A stretch of DNA of 64,000 nucleotides from Thalassomonas actiniarum (GTDB taxonomy: Bacteria; Pseudomonadota; Gammaproteobacteria; Enterobacterales; Alteromonadaceae). A model generated the notes under the pieces. That model had not been told where the DNA came from. It did not search any database and saw only the letters and a list, made by a program, of their open reading frames with translations. Location: contig NZ_CP059735.1 in the NCBI RefSeq assembly GCF_000948975.2, positions 2,728,001 through 2,792,000 of the forward strand. Direction: 5' to 3'. Below are positions 37,024 through 46,076 of this stretch, piece by piece. Numbering within the stretch: the stretch's first letter is position 1; every line of letters starts with the position of its first letter. Both the position numbers and the translations under genes were made by a program.

Positions 37024-37052
37024 AAGTCCGCTGACGCCAGGCGGACTTTTTT
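37024..37052 (+). terminator. Rho-independent terminator of the aldehyde dehydrogenase gene
   Basis: Stem AAGTCCGC/GCGGACTT with a 9-nt loop and a run of six T. Confidence 0.9.
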
Positions 37053-37155
37053 ATTGCCCTTAAAAAAACTCCGGCACAGGCAACATCGGGCTGCCATGTA
37101 TCAAGCTGTTATGTATAATAAAAAATTTAGTCATTTGAATGTATAGGGCTTCTTT

Positions 37156-38403
37156 TTGAGATCTTTTTTATTATGCGGCTTTTTTCTGCTTGCCGCGCCT
37201 TTGTCATATGCCGAACAGGCGGGGGCTCCTGTGGTATCGGAGCAAGCCTTGCCCTCGACTTTGTCGCTTGACCAGCAAGCACTCCTGCAGGCTTTTGAAA
37301 ACTTTTTATTGGCGGAGGTGGCGCCAAAAACCCCGGGGTTTGCCGTTGCCGTTGTGCTTGGCGGCGAAGCGCAGTTGCTTAAAGGTTATGGGGTGACCAA
37401 TGTCAGTTCTCCGGAAAAGGTGGATCTTGATACCGTGTTCCGCCTGGCTTCGGTTTCAAAAACCTTTACCTCTGCCGCGGTCGGCACGTTAGTGGCGCAA
37501 GGCAAGGTTTCCTGGGACAGCAAACTAAGCGACTATGTCGATCACCTGAGCTTTAAGCAACCGGACTATGCCAGCGCGTTAACGCTACGTCACCTGTTAT
37601 CCCATAGCAGCGGTTTGATGCCGCATGCCTATACCAATTTGATAGAGGACAGGGTCAGCTATAAGAAAATATTAAAGAAAATGGACCAGGTGCCTTTTAT
37701 CTGCGCCCCCGGCACTTGTTACGGCTACCAAAATGTTGTCTATAGCCTGGCAGGGAATGTGGTCGAAGCGATCAGTAACAACAGCTTTGAGCAGGTGGTC
37801 GATACCAACCTGTTTAAACCGCTGGCCATGAAAAATGCCTCCTATGGCTTAACGGCATTTGTCGGCAATAAAAATCGTGCCCAGCCCCATAAATGGCATC
37901 GGCCAACGAAAAAATGGACACCGGCAAAGGTGAACAGCAACTATTACCGGGTAGCGCCTGCGGCCGGTATTAATGCCAGTATTCGTGATATGAAGTACTG
38001 GCTGATGGCACAACTGGGCAAATATCCGGCGGTACTAAACGATGAGATTTTAGATGAAATGCACGGTAAACAGATCAAAACCAGCGCTGCTCAGGGACAT
38101 TACCGTAAGAGAGACTGGCAAAATCTGGGGAAAACCTATTATGGACTGGGCTGGCGCGTCTTTGACTATAATGGCAGGGAAAGTTTTGTGCATCACGGCG
38201 GCTGGGTCGAAGGCACCCGCACGGAGATGGTGTTTCATGAAGCATTGCAAATGGGCTTGGTTTTTTTGACCAACTCAGAGACGAAAATGGCGAGTAAGGT
38301 AGTGCCGACGTTTTTACGCCTCTATAGCCAGATGGAAACCGGTACGTTAGCGGCTCAGTCCCGAAAAAAGCCGAAAGAGCCATCCCAGGATTTGGTTGAA
38401 TAA
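37156..38403 (+). CDS. Class C beta-lactamase-like serine hydrolase
   Basis: A 415-aa exported protein: Sec signal peptide (about 1-19), then the beta-lactamase/transpeptidase fold with the nucleophile in SVSK, a YQN in place of the usual YxN motif, and HHGG near residue 352 in place of KTG. This HxG variant is typical of the broad serine hydrolase (esterase, D-aminopeptidase, EstB-like) group rather than of true AmpC, so hydrolysis of esters or D-amino-acid peptides is more likely than antibiotic resistance. The start is TTG at 37156, giving a proper signal peptide. Monocistronic. Confidence 0.85.
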   Translation: MRSFLLCGFFLLAAPLSYAEQAGAPVVSEQALPSTLSLDQQALLQAFENFLLAEVAPKTPGFAVAVVLGGEAQLLKGYGVTNVSSPEKVDLDTVFRLASVSKTFTSAAVGTLVAQGKVSWDSKLSDYVDHLSFKQPDYASALTLRHLLSHSSGLMPHAYTNLIEDRVSYKKILKKMDQVPFICAPGTCYGYQNVVYSLAGNVVEAISNNSFEQVVDTNLFKPLAMKNASYGLTAFVGNKNRAQPHKWHRPTKKWTPAKVNSNYYRVAPAAGINASIRDMKYWLMAQLGKYPAVLNDEILDEMHGKQIKTSAAQGHYRKRDWQNLGKTYYGLGWRVFDYNGRESFVHHGGWVEGTRTEMVFHEALQMGLVFLTNSETKMASKVVPTFLRLYSQMETGTLAAQSRKKPKEPSQDLVE

Positions 38404-38484
38404 TCTTTGTTGTTGATGGATACTCACGGCGACAACTTTTGAGCCGGGAGCACTAACGTATGTGTCGCTGTCTCAATCTTAGTA

Positions 38485-38904
38485 TCAGTTGAGCACTAAA
38501 CTTTGCTGATAAATTTTGTTGACCAGGGGAGTAAGCCCATTGGTCATATCCGCCTTACATAAAGTGTAGTCGGCGCCTTTTTCTATTGCCTGTTCCAGGG
38601 CTGATTCGGCGCTGCCCCTTTCTCCTCCCCGGCCGTTACCGCAGGCAAAAATGCCGGAAGACAGGGCTAATATCGGCGTTTTAGTCAGTTCCTTGATATA
38701 AGTGATTAACTCGAATCCATTGAATTCAGGCATATAAATATCGGTGATCACTAAATCAGGCTGGATAAAGATAAAACGCTCTTTAGCTTCTCTGCCACTT
38801 AAAAAGGTTGAAAAACTGACGGGAAAGTCGAGTTGTTTGTTCAGCAGGTTGTGTACTGTTTTAAGGCAGATTTCTGAGTCGTCGACAATCATCACTTTAA
38901 ACAT
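38485..38904 (-). CDS. Stand-alone response-regulator receiver domain
   Basis: A 139-aa CheY-like single receiver domain: the acidic pair in VDD (8-9), the phospho-acceptor Asp in ITDIYMPEFNGFEL, the Ser of ALSSG and the Lys of LCKAD. A Gly/Arg-rich insert of about 12 residues (CGNGRGGERG) after the SSG motif is unusual for this fold. No cognate kinase is adjacent. Confidence 0.88.
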   Translation of the reverse strand: MFKVMIVDDSEICLKTVHNLLNKQLDFPVSFSTFLSGREAKERFIFIQPDLVITDIYMPEFNGFELITYIKELTKTPILALSSGIFACGNGRGGERGSAESALEQAIEKGADYTLCKADMTNGLTPLVNKIYQQSLVLN

Positions 38905-39302
38905 TTGCTACATTCCTTGTAATTAGGTGTATCGTGAGACTTGCTATGGACTGGGTGTAAAAGTGAACGGCTTATTTATAAGCAAGAACATCCGCTTTTG
39001 ATGATGATTCATTGCTCGCGATAAATTGAGTCACTTTATTGCCATAGTGCTAACCGGCGCAAAAGATATAACACCACTATACCTGAGACAGGGGGCTACA
39101 CCTTATTAATTATGGCAAATAATTCTAAAAAGTTGATAAAAATCAATAAAAATAGCCTTTGACTGCCAGGCCCTGAGTCGGATTAAGTATGATGGCGCCC
39201 CTTTATCCAATATGGTGTTACTTTGTCTGATATAGTGGACTTTGGTTGGGGTTATGCTTATGATAACCGCATGGATTGTCTGACCGTCAAGGGGAAAAAG
39301 CG
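38905..39302. other. Intergenic region, nothing recognised
   Basis: 398 nt between divergent receiver-domain and XRE-cupin genes. AT-rich; presumably carries both promoters. No repeat, RNA gene or convincing reading frame seen. Confidence 0.4.
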
Positions 39303-39860
39303 TTGCAGCAAGATCCGAGCAAAGATATTGCCTTGAGAATTAAATATGAGCGGGAAAGTCGTGGCTGGTCTCTGGCAGAGCTGGCAAAACGCTCTGATGT
39401 TTCCAAAGCCATGATCAGTAAAATAGAGCGTCAGGAAACCAGCCCCACCGCGGCTTTGTTGGGACGGTTGTGCGGGGCTTTTCAGCTGTCTCTGTCAACT
39501 TTGCTCGCCCGTGCCGAGCAGCAGCAACAACGTTTGTTGCGCCAGCATCAACAAGCTGTCTGGCAAGACCCGCAAAGCGGTTATATCCGTACCCAGATCT
39601 CCCTGGCCATGGACAGTCCGCTGGAATTAACCAAAATAGAGTTACCTCCCGGGGCAGAGGTTGCTTTTCCTGCGGCTTCCGTGGTGTTTTTACGGCAAGT
39701 TATCTGGATATTGCAGGGCTGTTTGAGCTTTGTTGAAGGAGAAGCACTGCATCACTTACATCCGGGAGACAGTTTTACCCTGGGAGAACCCAGCGGGCAT
39801 GTGTTTCGTAATGACAGCCAGCGGCCATGTGAGTATCTGGTGGCGGTTGTCAGGCAATAA
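39303..39860 (+). CDS. XRE-family regulator with cupin domain (second)
   Basis: A 185-aa regulator with a helix-turn-helix (about 10-65, SLAELAKRSDVSKAMISKIER) and a C-terminal cupin barrel (about 105-180). It resembles the regulator at 16546 in architecture. TTG at 39303 is preferred as the start, with AAGGGG 8 nt upstream; a TTG at 39276 would add nine residues. The GNAT gene starts 52 nt after its stop on the same strand; in related bacteria such XRE-cupin genes often precede an acetyltransferase, so the pair is probably an operon. Confidence 0.88.
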   Translation: MQQDPSKDIALRIKYERESRGWSLAELAKRSDVSKAMISKIERQETSPTAALLGRLCGAFQLSLSTLLARAEQQQQRLLRQHQQAVWQDPQSGYIRTQISLAMDSPLELTKIELPPGAEVAFPAASVVFLRQVIWILQGCLSFVEGEALHHLHPGDSFTLGEPSGHVFRNDSQRPCEYLVAVVRQ

Positions 39861-39912
39861 GTTTTTTGTTGAGATGTTGGCTGCGGCCATGAAGCAGTAA
39901 TTAAGGGGTTAT

Positions 39913-40374
39913 ATGGAAATCAGGCGTGATGATTTAATCGGGGAAGAAGCACAAGACTTGTTAACCCGGCATTTGCAAACCAGCGCTTTGCATTCGCCGC
40001 CTGAAAGTGTTTTTGCCCTGGACCTTGACGGTTTGCGTGCACCTGAGGTGACTTTTTGGACCGTCTGGCAGCAGGATATTTTACTTGGCTGCGGGGCATT
40101 AAAAGCAATCGCCCCGGGTCATGGCGAAATTAAATCTATGCATACCTGCCAGCGGCAAAGGGGTAAAGGGGTTGCCTCTTTTATGGTGGAATTTATTATC
40201 AACGAAGCGGTAAAAAGGCATTATCAGCGCCTGAGCCTGGAAACCGGCTCTATGGCGGCTTTTGCACCTGCCCGCAGGTTATATCAAAAATTTGGCTTCG
40301 GTGAATGTCCGCCTTTTGGTGATTACCGCCTTGACCCCCATAGTTTGTTTATGACGTTAGTTTTACCGCGTTGA
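39913..40374 (+). CDS. GNAT-family N-acetyltransferase
   Basis: A 153-aa single-domain acetyltransferase. Motif A reads QRQRGKGVASFMVEFI (about 79-94) and the C-terminal ARRLYQKFGF block (about 117-127) is typical of the YjcF/PhnO-like GNATs. Probably co-transcribed with the XRE-cupin regulator upstream. Substrate unknown. Confidence 0.88.
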   Translation: MEIRRDDLIGEEAQDLLTRHLQTSALHSPPESVFALDLDGLRAPEVTFWTVWQQDILLGCGALKAIAPGHGEIKSMHTCQRQRGKGVASFMVEFIINEAVKRHYQRLSLETGSMAAFAPARRLYQKFGFGECPPFGDYRLDPHSLFMTLVLPR

Positions 40375-40461
40375 GGGGGCTAGCGGAGTCAGTTTTCATA
40401 TGCTCCCGGGTTACTGGCTCCATAGACAAGGTTCTAAGCAAACCTTGTTGGCAGTGTAAGT

Positions 40462-40831
40462 TTACTGTTTGTTATGTCTTCTTAAGCCCAAAGCTAGCAG
40501 AACAAGTGCCAGCAGGCTAGGGGGAGCCTGCTCGGGAACCTCATTCAGTGGTGTGGAAGGGCACAAAGCACAGCGGTCGGTGGAAATATCAATTCCTGTC
40601 TTTTAACACCTTACTGACCTGTTGTCCGCAGCCCCTGGGGTTATTGGCAACGATATTACCGCTGCATTGTTGTTCATACATGGATATATCCCAAAAAGAG
40701 ATACCCCAGACTTTACTTTGGCTGAAACTAAAGTGGGTGTCTGTGGTGTTTCCCTGGACGGCAAATTGGACATACGCTGCACCAGCTTGTGGTATCATTG
40801 AGCTAAAGTCGCGGTCTTTTTTGGAGGGAAG
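40462..40831 (-). pseudogene. Frameshifted remnant of a PEP-CTERM protein gene
   Basis: On the minus strand the last 25 codons before the stop at 40462 encode VPEQAPPSLLALVLLALGLRR: a PEP-type motif, a hydrophobic helix and a basic tail, which is the PEP-CTERM sorting signal. That frame is open only back to a TAA near 40607. The upstream residues are in another frame (open from about 40831 to a TGA at 40589-40591), with two Cys and aromatic-rich sequence like an extracellular domain. A one-base shift near 40600 would join them. No start codon with ribosome-binding site or signal peptide remains because the DsbA-family gene begins at 40832. It is therefore a 5'-truncated, frameshifted relic. 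Confidence 0.65.
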
Positions 40832-41440
40832 ATGAAGATAGAATTCTGGTTTGATTTTGCCAGCAGCTATTCTTATCCGGCGGCGATGCGAATCGAAACT
40901 TTGGCCAAAAGAGAAAGTCTTGAAATATCCTGGCGGCCGTTTTTATTGGGGGCGATCTTTAACCGGCAGGGATGGCAGGACTCACCTTTTAACCTGTACC
41001 CGGCAAAAGGTGCTTATATGTGGCGAGACCTCGAGCGCCTGTGTGACGAGCTAGACCTTGCTTTTATCCGGCCGAGCCAGTTTCCCCGCAACGGCCTGCT
41101 GGCGGCACGTGTAGCTTGTCTGTTTGAAGATGCTCCCTGGCTTGCGGATTTTATCCGGGCGGCTTATACGGCAAACTTCGCCGATGATCTCGATATTTCT
41201 TCTTCCCGGGTGATTGCCTCTTGTCTGGAGGCTGTCGGCGAGGATAGTGCAGGGATATTAAAAGCAGCGAATGCGCCGGCTGCAAAAGCCCGGTTGCGGG
41301 AGCAGACAGAACAAGCCTGTCAAAAGGGAGTTTTTGGCGCCCCTTCATTTTTTGTCGGTGAAGAACTGTTTTGGGGCAATGACAGGTTGAGCAGTGCGCT
41401 TAACTGGGCCGTAAAAAACAAGTGTCAATATAACCGCTAG
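40832..41440 (+). CDS. DsbA-family 2-hydroxychromene-2-carboxylate isomerase-like protein
   Basis: A 202-aa thioredoxin-fold protein of the kappa-GST/HCCA isomerase group: the start FWFDFASSYSYPA carries the Ser that binds glutathione in place of the DsbA CxxC, and the FGAPSFFVG segment contains the cis-Pro. Members isomerise 2-hydroxychromene-2-carboxylate in naphthalene breakdown, but most chromosomal copies lack such a pathway; none is seen here. GGAGGG precedes the ATG. Confidence 0.85.
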   Translation: MKIEFWFDFASSYSYPAAMRIETLAKRESLEISWRPFLLGAIFNRQGWQDSPFNLYPAKGAYMWRDLERLCDELDLAFIRPSQFPRNGLLAARVACLFEDAPWLADFIRAAYTANFADDLDISSSRVIASCLEAVGEDSAGILKAANAPAAKARLREQTEQACQKGVFGAPSFFVGEELFWGNDRLSSALNWAVKNKCQYNR

Positions 41441-41733
41441 CCAACGGCTTTGCCTTGAGTGGCAATATCAGGCTTACCTCTGCCGTTATTTCACCTCATT
41501 CAAACGGTTTCTGTAACCCGCTGTATTGCATTCATCTTTTGCATCGCTGTTATTGACTATAATTTAACTAAGCAGTCAATAAATGGCTGCCAGGTGTCCG
41601 GTGCCATCGCTAGAGCATTCGTTCATTACATCCGGGAGCATGTTTACTTTGATGTTCAAGAGGTTTTTGCTTATTCGTGCTAAAACAGCGGATGTCAGGT
41701 TAATCGTTCGGCATTTTCATAGAAGAAGTTATT

Positions 41734-42759
41734 ATGACAAAAATCAGACCTGTTTTTATTTTAGGCTCACCCAGATCAGGGACGACATTATTAAATTCGG
41801 TGTTTTTTTCCACTAAGAAATTTGCCCTGTATCAGTCAGAAACTCATCTTATGGATAAATGTGCGCCTGTTTATGGCCATTTATCCGATACAAAAAACTA
41901 CCAGCGCTTTCTTCAGGATTGGCTGAATTCGGTTAATTTTGAACGGGCAAATATTGCCAAAGAAAAATTTGTGCAAATGATCACGAAAAAAGATCGTCAA
42001 AGTTATGCCTGTTTTTTAAAGAAATTTATGGATCAGATCGCCATCAAGCAAGGGCTTGAGCATTGGGTAGACAGCACGCCGTCGAATGTTTTCCATATAG
42101 ATGAAATCATAACAACTTTCCCGGAGGCAAAAATAGTTCATGTTATCCGTGACGGCCGTGATGCCGCACTTTCCATCAGAAAGCTGGGCTGGCATGGCTG
42201 TAAATCAACGGATAAAACTCGATGCCTGCTTTATGCAGCCCTTAATTGGCAAGAGGCGGTGGTGCAGGGACGCAAGAGCGGTAAACGTTACCCGGATCAG
42301 TATATGGAACTACATTATGAAACCTTGGTCAACGAGCCGGATAAGACGCTTAGCCGCCTCAGTAGCTTTATAGGGATCAACTTTAACGAGCAGCAGTTGC
42401 AGAATGTCAGGTTTGGTTCGCTCAAAACGGCGAACTCTGAAGTGATGTCGGCGCAGGAATCGGCTAAAGGCGGGCTGATCAATACGGCTGTAGGGCGGTG
42501 GAAAGAGCTGCTTAGCGATGAAGAAATAAAGCTGCTGACCGGGGCCATAGGGCATACGCTTAAATCCCTTGGCTACCGGGAAGTGTCGGACATCAGCTCT
42601 GGATTTTTTGAAAAAGTCACGATTTTTTACATAAAAAGCAGGTTGAAAATCAACCGCTGGTTACGCTTAAATACCATTTTGGGGAGGCTGAGTGTTGGCC
42701 GGCTGTTATGCTCGAAAGACGTAGCCGTCAATACCAAGGAAACCAGTTACGGTGAATAA
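41734..42759 (+). CDS. Sulfotransferase-family protein
   Basis: A 341-aa protein with the PAPS 5'-phosphosulfate loop FILGSPRSGTTLLN (about 8-21) and the 3'-phosphate motif VIRDGRDAALSIRKLGW (about 138-154). The family transfers sulfate from PAPS to hydroxyl groups of sugars, lipids or peptides. There is a possible membrane-proximal basic C-terminus but no clear signal. No glycan-synthesis genes are adjacent, so the acceptor is unknown. Long upstream gap (293 nt) suggests its own promoter. Confidence 0.85.
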   Translation: MTKIRPVFILGSPRSGTTLLNSVFFSTKKFALYQSETHLMDKCAPVYGHLSDTKNYQRFLQDWLNSVNFERANIAKEKFVQMITKKDRQSYACFLKKFMDQIAIKQGLEHWVDSTPSNVFHIDEIITTFPEAKIVHVIRDGRDAALSIRKLGWHGCKSTDKTRCLLYAALNWQEAVVQGRKSGKRYPDQYMELHYETLVNEPDKTLSRLSSFIGINFNEQQLQNVRFGSLKTANSEVMSAQESAKGGLINTAVGRWKELLSDEEIKLLTGAIGHTLKSLGYREVSDISSGFFEKVTIFYIKSRLKINRWLRLNTILGRLSVGRLLCSKDVAVNTKETSYGE

Positions 42760-43067
42760 TAAGCGGCCGCAGCGTCATCTAGAGGTGCTTTATTCCCGGC
42801 ATTTTTATTTCGCGACAGCCTCATTGTTCATTGATAACTTCCTTGCTGGTAATCGTGGCCGGCCCCGTAGTAAAAAACCCCTTAAGTAATATGTAAACCT
42901 TCAGCGGGCTGCATGCCTTTTTCAGTACATTTAAGCTACATAGGTAACCAAGTGTAACCCGGGTACCGTTGGCAGGCGTAACTGTACCGTTGAATATTTA
43001 CTGTTTGGCGATGAGGGCACATCTTTTATAACTTTTAATTATTCTTTTTTATTACGGATAGCTGGCG
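42760..43067. other. Intergenic region, nothing recognised
   Basis: 308 nt between two plus-strand genes. No repeat, hairpin terminator with T run, or reading frame of note. Confidence 0.35.
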
Positions 43068-43460
43068 ATGGCCAAATCGAATGAGCTTCGTTTTAATGAA
43101 GCGCTGGAAACTTTACTGTTTTTGGGCTCAACAGATAATGCCGACTTGTATAAGGCGTATCATGGGGTTTTACAGTGGTTGGATCATCAGGGAAACAGGC
43201 ATCAGGCGATAGAAGCGATAGGCAAGCGCATTGCTTTACCCGGTTATGGCTATTTAGCCGATGAGGCGGTGTTAAATGCCGAATATCGCAAGCGGGTACA
43301 GGCTTTATTATTGTTGCTGGCTACCCGGCATAAAAAAAGCAGTGCAGAGCTTGAGCAAATAAGCAGACGTTTGTGTTCGGGAAAGCCGCGTATGGACATT
43401 GTGATGGCAGAGCTTGCCGTCAATAACGGCGATATAGAAATGTCACTTCCCTGTCATTAA
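43068..43460 (+). CDS. Hypothetical protein, 130 aa
   Basis: A soluble, helical protein rich in Leu, Ala and His/Arg, without signal peptide or motif that I recognise. It lies 99 nt upstream of a large gene of unknown function on the same strand and could be co-transcribed with it. Confidence 0.55.
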   Translation: MAKSNELRFNEALETLLFLGSTDNADLYKAYHGVLQWLDHQGNRHQAIEAIGKRIALPGYGYLADEAVLNAEYRKRVQALLLLLATRHKKSSAELEQISRRLCSGKPRMDIVMAELAVNNGDIEMSLPCH

Positions 43461-43559
43461 CCGGGAAAGTTCTTTGGATATCTTATTTGTCCGGCCTCGA
43501 AAATTTCACTCTCTGCCCTAAAATTAAAGACGGGTCAAAGCGCAGGCAAAGGAGTGCAG

Positions 43560-45629
43560 ATGCAAAGTCTTTATCGGACAGCACAGGCTAAATCGAGGAA
43601 GGTAACAGCAGGGCGTTCTGCCTCGTTTTATCCCTTGGCTTATGGTAAGAGAAATGCCAGGATCCGTGAAATCCTCCACGCCCCCGTCACACAGGCGCCG
43701 TCGCCGCATATTGCTCTGCAACAAACAGGGCAGAAAACGACACAACAAGGGACAACACCAAGAAAAACAGGCTCGTCACCCGCTGCCGGGATTATTCAGC
43801 GCAATACCGGGGAAACAGCTGCGGTGATGGCCCAAGGCACCCGGACGGGCTCGGGGTTACAGTTCTTGCCGGTAAACGTCACTGACACACAAGTTGGCCC
43901 GGTATCCATTGCCGGTGGTAGACGCCATCGAAGAGCAAGCCGCTTGAATGTGATCATTGCCGCCAATATGACGCCCAGATTACTTAGCCGGGCATTATTA
44001 CCTTTGTGGACCAGTGCCACGCCTTTTACCCCGCCGGGGGAAACGTCCCCTTTACCCCTTGAGATAATTGACGAAGAAACCCTGGCAAAAGCTTTGCTGG
44101 TGTATAACCACAGCTATTTGTCCCTGCCGGATATGCCGGCCTGGCAAGTCGGCTTACGCTTACCTCTGCCGGTGCAAATTGATGAAACAAATGGGGTGGC
44201 GACGGTAAACCCGGGCGCAATCCGGCGGCTTGCCGCGACTTTTGATCAGGAGTTAATTGCTTTGCTTGACAGTCGCACCGTGAGCAATACTGTCCCCTCT
44301 GCCGTGATGCTGACAGCGGAGGTGGATGCCTTTTTAAGCCGCAATGCAACGGCGCAGCGGCGGGGCAGCAATCTTAGCGCCCGGGCCGAGAGAAATGTTC
44401 AGGCATTACGGCCTTTTATTGAAGCGGTATTTGCCCGGGTCAATGCCGCTGATGGTTTTGCCCTGGCACTTGCCTTTATGACAGATCAGGTTAACCGCAC
44501 TATTTCCCTGATCGGCAGTCAGCAAGACGGCGCAGCCATCCTTAGTCTGATACAAACCCGGTTAAATTCAGCCCCGGGGGATATTACCCCTGAGCAGCAA
44601 AGTCACCTGGATCGGGCAAACCATATGCTTGCTCTGGTAAGCGGGGGCGCCGTGGTTGCTCCGCCAGCTGAGCGGCGGCAGCGCCACAGGCGGCGCAGGT
44701 TGGAAATGCGCCGCTCAATAGCCGGACGGCCATGTGCCTGCATGGTTTTTATTCATAATGATGAACGCAATGCCCGCCGCGCGGTAGAAGACCTGCACCG
44801 GGCCTGTCGTTATAACCTCGCGATTATCGACCGGGGCACGTTGCGCAGCCGGGAGATCAGCGTGCCCGGGCAAGGTGCTACCGATCCCAATGAGTTATTT
44901 CCCGAGTCGGTCCAGACAGAATGCACCAGCAACGAAGCCGCCTGCCGTTTGTATGAAGCAAGTCATAATGATCGCCGGGCGATGCAAATTCAGTTTTTCC
45001 TGACCATGAAGCAATGCTCAAAAAACTTTTCCCTGCCGACCATTGCGCTGCATAATAACCGCAGCAGCGATACCGACGCCTTTCGCGGCGCAGCCTTAAG
45101 CGAGCAGCAAAATGCCTCACTGACGGGTGGGGTTGAGCGGGAAACGGCAAGCGGTAGCGGCAGCCGCGATGATTTGCGTAGCCGGTTGCAGGCGGTCAGT
45201 CCTGTGGTCAGGGGCCGCAGAAGGCCGGATTTTAGCCGGTTATTAAACTTAGGGGGCACCACCAATATTTTCCGCTGGTGCAATATGCCGGAAATCGTTG
45301 CTTGTCATGTCGGCGATACCGAACATCCGGATTTTGTTATCTGGACCACCACCCGTGAGGATTTTACCGCTTTTAGCGGGCAAAATTTTAATGTGGTCTT
45401 GCAGGACAGGGCGGCAGGCGAGTCAGCCACGGATTTATCCACCTTGTACGTGCGCCTTGGCAGCGATCACCGATATATCAATATTGAAACTCCCCATAGC
45501 CGGCCAACCCGGCTGGATAGTGAAGCTGTGCGCCGCGAAAATATGAATGCTATTACCGGGGCCTTGCGGGCGCGTAATCTGCTTTGCTGTGACGAGACCT
45601 TGCTTGGCTCGGTGGCGGATATTCCCTGA
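43560..45629 (+). CDS. Large hypothetical protein, 689 aa
   Basis: ATG at 43560 has AAGGAG 5 nt upstream. The first 110 residues are basic, low-complexity and rich in Gln, Thr, Pro and Arg; there is no signal peptide. Residues about 130-370 are helical. From about 395 a distinct domain begins after an Arg-rich stretch (RRQRHRRRRLEMRR), with FIHNDERNARRA, then TIALHNNRSS, then a segment ending in NVVLQD and RYINIETPHS. This resembles, from memory, an uncharacterised group of bacterial proteins with conserved HND/HNN/IE motifs, possibly a hydrolase; the assignment is weak. Basic disordered N-terminus plus C-terminal enzyme-like domain would also suit a secreted effector, but no secretion genes are in the window. 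Confidence 0.6.
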   Translation: MQSLYRTAQAKSRKVTAGRSASFYPLAYGKRNARIREILHAPVTQAPSPHIALQQTGQKTTQQGTTPRKTGSSPAAGIIQRNTGETAAVMAQGTRTGSGLQFLPVNVTDTQVGPVSIAGGRRHRRASRLNVIIAANMTPRLLSRALLPLWTSATPFTPPGETSPLPLEIIDEETLAKALLVYNHSYLSLPDMPAWQVGLRLPLPVQIDETNGVATVNPGAIRRLAATFDQELIALLDSRTVSNTVPSAVMLTAEVDAFLSRNATAQRRGSNLSARAERNVQALRPFIEAVFARVNAADGFALALAFMTDQVNRTISLIGSQQDGAAILSLIQTRLNSAPGDITPEQQSHLDRANHMLALVSGGAVVAPPAERRQRHRRRRLEMRRSIAGRPCACMVFIHNDERNARRAVEDLHRACRYNLAIIDRGTLRSREISVPGQGATDPNELFPESVQTECTSNEAACRLYEASHNDRRAMQIQFFLTMKQCSKNFSLPTIALHNNRSSDTDAFRGAALSEQQNASLTGGVERETASGSGSRDDLRSRLQAVSPVVRGRRRPDFSRLLNLGGTTNIFRWCNMPEIVACHVGDTEHPDFVIWTTTREDFTAFSGQNFNVVLQDRAAGESATDLSTLYVRLGSDHRYINIETPHSRPTRLDSEAVRRENMNAITGALRARNLLCCDETLLGSVADIP

Positions 45630-45726
45630 TTGCAAAATCATTGAGCGGGCCTTGACCTCCTCAATGGTCGGCAGTATGTATTTGCGGTTATTCAACACAT
45701 GCCAATAACCGCAGTGACAGGAAAAT

Positions 45727-46014
45727 TTATTTCGGATTTAATTCGTTAAATTTCGCCAGTTGCTCGGGGGTTGCCGGCAGCTGGTGTTTTTCTTTCCATT
45801 CGCTGTAAGGCATGCCGTAAACTTGCTCGCGGGCGGTGTCGATATCGATTTCGACACCGAGTTTTTCTGCTTCGGCCACGGTCCATTTGGAAAAGCAGTT
45901 GCGGCAAAAACCGGCTAAATTCATCAACTCGATATTTTGCACGTCTTTGCGGCTGTCCAGGTGGGCTAATAAACGGCGAAAAACCGCCGCCTGTATTTGA
46001 TCTTGTTTGTCCAT
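45727..46014 (-). CDS. DUF1244-family protein
   Basis: A 95-aa protein recognised as DUF1244 from VFRRLLAHLDSRKDVQNIELMNLAGFCRNC and the YGMPYSEWK segment. The family is conserved in proteobacteria and helical, with two Cys in CRNC; its function is unknown. ATG at 46014 has GAGAG 6 nt upstream; an in-frame start four codons further upstream is less likely. Confidence 0.88.
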   Translation of the reverse strand: MDKQDQIQAAVFRRLLAHLDSRKDVQNIELMNLAGFCRNCFSKWTVAEAEKLGVEIDIDTAREQVYGMPYSEWKEKHQLPATPEQLAKFNELNPK

Positions 46015-46076
46015 GGTAACTCTCAACTCTTGTTCATCGGGTGAATGAAGCCGCGCAGTAGCGCCGACTTCGTTGT

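Noticed and set aside
37156-38403. Chromosomal AmpC antibiotic-resistance enzyme
   Set aside because: The third motif is HHGG rather than KTG, which is typical of the wider esterase/peptidase group of this fold.
40832-41440. Part of a naphthalene degradation pathway
   Set aside because: The protein resembles the isomerase, but no neighbouring pathway genes exist and many chromosomal homologues act elsewhere.
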